64,000 bases of DNA from a virus: positions 16,535 through 80,534 of IMG/VR virus record IMGVR_UViG_3300025110_000009; one strand, 5' to 3'. The translations under genes and the position numbers were made by a program. The notes below the pieces were generated by a model, which searched no databases, had not been told where the DNA came from, and worked only from the letters and a program-made list of their open reading frames with translations. This document shows, piece after piece, positions 62,762 through 64,000 of the stretch; the first letter of the stretch is position 1, and the number at the start of each line of letters is the position of its first letter.

Positions 62762-64000
62762 AGTTCCATCACCTTAAATGCTGCACTTCTAATTGCTTTT
62801 CTCGCACCTGCTGTAATACTAGCAGCCATATCAATGTCAGCCCATGAAAAACCTTGGTAGCCAATGATACCATAAAAAGATGCCATCAATCTTTTAACTG
62901 CCATTTGGTTATTATACCATTTGTAATACTCATCATCTGTCTTGGCTTCCTTCATATTTTTCTTATACTCATTACGAAGTTCTTTTAATTCAAGGACAGC
63001 CTTCGGCAACATACCTAGTTTATCTGTTTTATAGTAGAGCATATTGACTTCATCCTCATCACTAAAATCTCTAGGAGTTAAAATATTTATACCAAATTCA
63101 GTTTCTTCAGAAGACTTGGTTTCCCAACTTATGTTGAGTGCTACAGTAATTGAAGGATACAGACCTGCGAAATCAAACGCAGCAACATTTTCATGTAATC
63201 CAAATGTTCCTTCAACAGAAGGGTCATAAATCATGGCCCCTTGATAATCTATCTTTGGCCCCTCTTTTCCTGTTGGGGCTTTCCAATCAGCGTTTCTCAT
63301 AAAATATATGCTACCCATATTGCTTGCATAAAAACACGCATCGAATGGTGCTATTAGTAGTCGCTGTAAAGCAAGGATAGACTCCGATAGATAATTTTTC
63401 TCATCTATCTTTACAAGCAACTCAACATCTTTCTTAGCATAGTCCATATAAGTCTGCGATTCTTCTAACCATGCCTTAGCGAAAAACTCATTTTTATCTG
63501 GGAACTTTTCACTCACCATTTTCTTTTCACCTAGAACCATTTCTGCTACATAATCCAATGCCATAGAAGGGAGTGTTCCTCTTTGTGAGTCGTTCCATTG
63601 TCTTTCAAATGCCACATCTAAATTCAATAAAATTCTTCCTCTAACGGGTTGTTCTATTGGTGTATAATGTGATACTGCCTTTGATAACTTTAGTTCTCCT
63701 GCTCGGTTATCAAAATATATTCCCTTCACTTCGTTGTAAGGAGAAATTTTTCTAGGGTCTATTCCGTTTGCTAGAAGTCTTTCAATAAGTTTAGGTAAAT
63801 CGAACTTAGACCCGAACCATGAAATCATCATATCGGGGTCGCGAGTATTCATCCATTGGATAAAATTCTCAAGCATCTCTTTTTCTGATTCATGTCGCCA
63901 TGTTGTGTCAGAATAATCCCCTACTGCGGTAGGAGGAAACCAATGAAAGTTATTCATGGTTTTTGAATGGTTATCATAAACTACTAACGCAGTTATCATA
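62758..64000 (-). CDS. polB: DNA polymerase B, N-terminal part (exonuclease, motifs A and B), 5' partial
   Basis: The gene continues past the right window edge, so Exo I is missing. Visible: Exo II ISWFGSKFDLPKL (the usual Asn of NxxxFD replaced by Phe), Exo III YMDYAKKDVELL, motif A FDFAGLYPSI, motif B KRLMASFYGIIGY (Asn of KxxxNSxYG replaced by Ala). It stops at AFKVMEL immediately before motif C, which is encoded in a separate gene. No intein motif or splice-like sequence occurs at the end. This makes it a natural split of family B polymerase. Confidence 0.9.
   Translation of the reverse strand, partial: MITALVVYDNHSKTMNNFHWFPPTAVGDYSDTTWRHESEKEMLENFIQWMNTRDPDMMISWFGSKFDLPKLIERLLANGIDPRKISPYNEVKGIYFDNRAGELKLSKAVSHYTPIEQPVRGRILLNLDVAFERQWNDSQRGTLPSMALDYVAEMVLGEKKMVSEKFPDKNEFFAKAWLEESQTYMDYAKKDVELLVKIDEKNYLSESILALQRLLIAPFDACFYASNMGSIYFMRNADWKAPTGKEGPKIDYQGAMIYDPSVEGTFGLHENVAAFDFAGLYPSITVALNISWETKSSEETEFGINILTPRDFSDEDEVNMLYYKTDKLGMLPKAVLELKELRNEYKKNMKEAKTDDEYYKWYNNQMAVKRLMASFYGIIGYQGFSWADIDMAASITAGARKAIRSAAFKVMEL

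Overview
The window looks like most of the genome of a tailed double-stranded DNA virus (Caudoviricetes) infecting an archaeon. Three things point to an archaeal host. Ribosome binding sites are repeatedly GGTGAT followed by a short spacer, which complements the archaeal 16S rRNA 3' end. The replication enzymes are of archaeal type: family B DNA polymerase, archaeo-eukaryotic primase, XPF/ERCC4-like nuclease, Cas4/RecB-like nuclease and ATP-dependent DNA ligase. A TATA-like promoter also occurs. Low GC, the 'GIGT' repeat tail fibre and the two opposed gene blocks recall the marine magroviruses of Marine Group II Euryarchaeota. That host assignment is inference and a thaumarchaeal or other host is not excluded. 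No rRNA, tRNA, integrase, IS element or CRISPR array was seen.

Layout. Positions 3-55643 are one long, tightly packed + strand block. (a) 0.0-12.3 kb: a zinc-finger TerS candidate, then a run of small and large unknown proteins, most starting with the same short tag (M-x-W-x-x-h-h-K). They include a KH-domain protein, zinc-finger proteins, very long helical proteins and a GNAT-like protein. (b) 12.3-26.2 kb: large terminase, a LAGLIDADG-fusion protein, portal with zinc-ribbon insertions, more tagged proteins, an ATP-dependent DNA ligase, a protease-scaffold fusion with an internal scaffold start, HK97-type major capsid protein and a probable decoration protein, closed by a strong hairpin. (c) 26.3-33.4 kb: a second small beta protein, two membrane proteins, a complete Ras/Arf-like small GTPase and head-tail connector genes. 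(d) 33.4-55.6 kb: tail tube, two tail assembly chaperones joined by a -1 frameshift signal, tape measure, distal tail, a LamG-type protein, a 2306-residue tail hub, a 2365-residue fibre and a fibre chaperone.

Positions 55644-55974 are a convergent intergenic region with a TATA box, a GC-rich island able to form a long stem, and poly-T terminators. From 64000 down to 55975 the - strand carries the replication module as a chain of overlapping genes: PolB N-part (cut by the window edge), three tiny genes, PolB C-part, Cas4-like nuclease, a small acidic protein, primase, XPF-like nuclease, P-loop helicase-like ATPase, a small protein, a DEDD exonuclease and two tiny genes (a membrane protein and a zinc ribbon).

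The most interesting points are: (1) a shared N-terminal tag on 16 otherwise unrelated proteins, with related C-terminal motifs on the scaffold and two others, suggesting a capsid-targeting signal for internal or injected proteins; (2) PolB split exactly between motifs B and C with three small genes in the gap; (3) a viral small GTPase inside the head-tail module; (4) a well-formed -1 frameshift site; (5) a candidate structured RNA between the two modules; (6) a LAGLIDADG-winged-helix fusion between terminase and portal.
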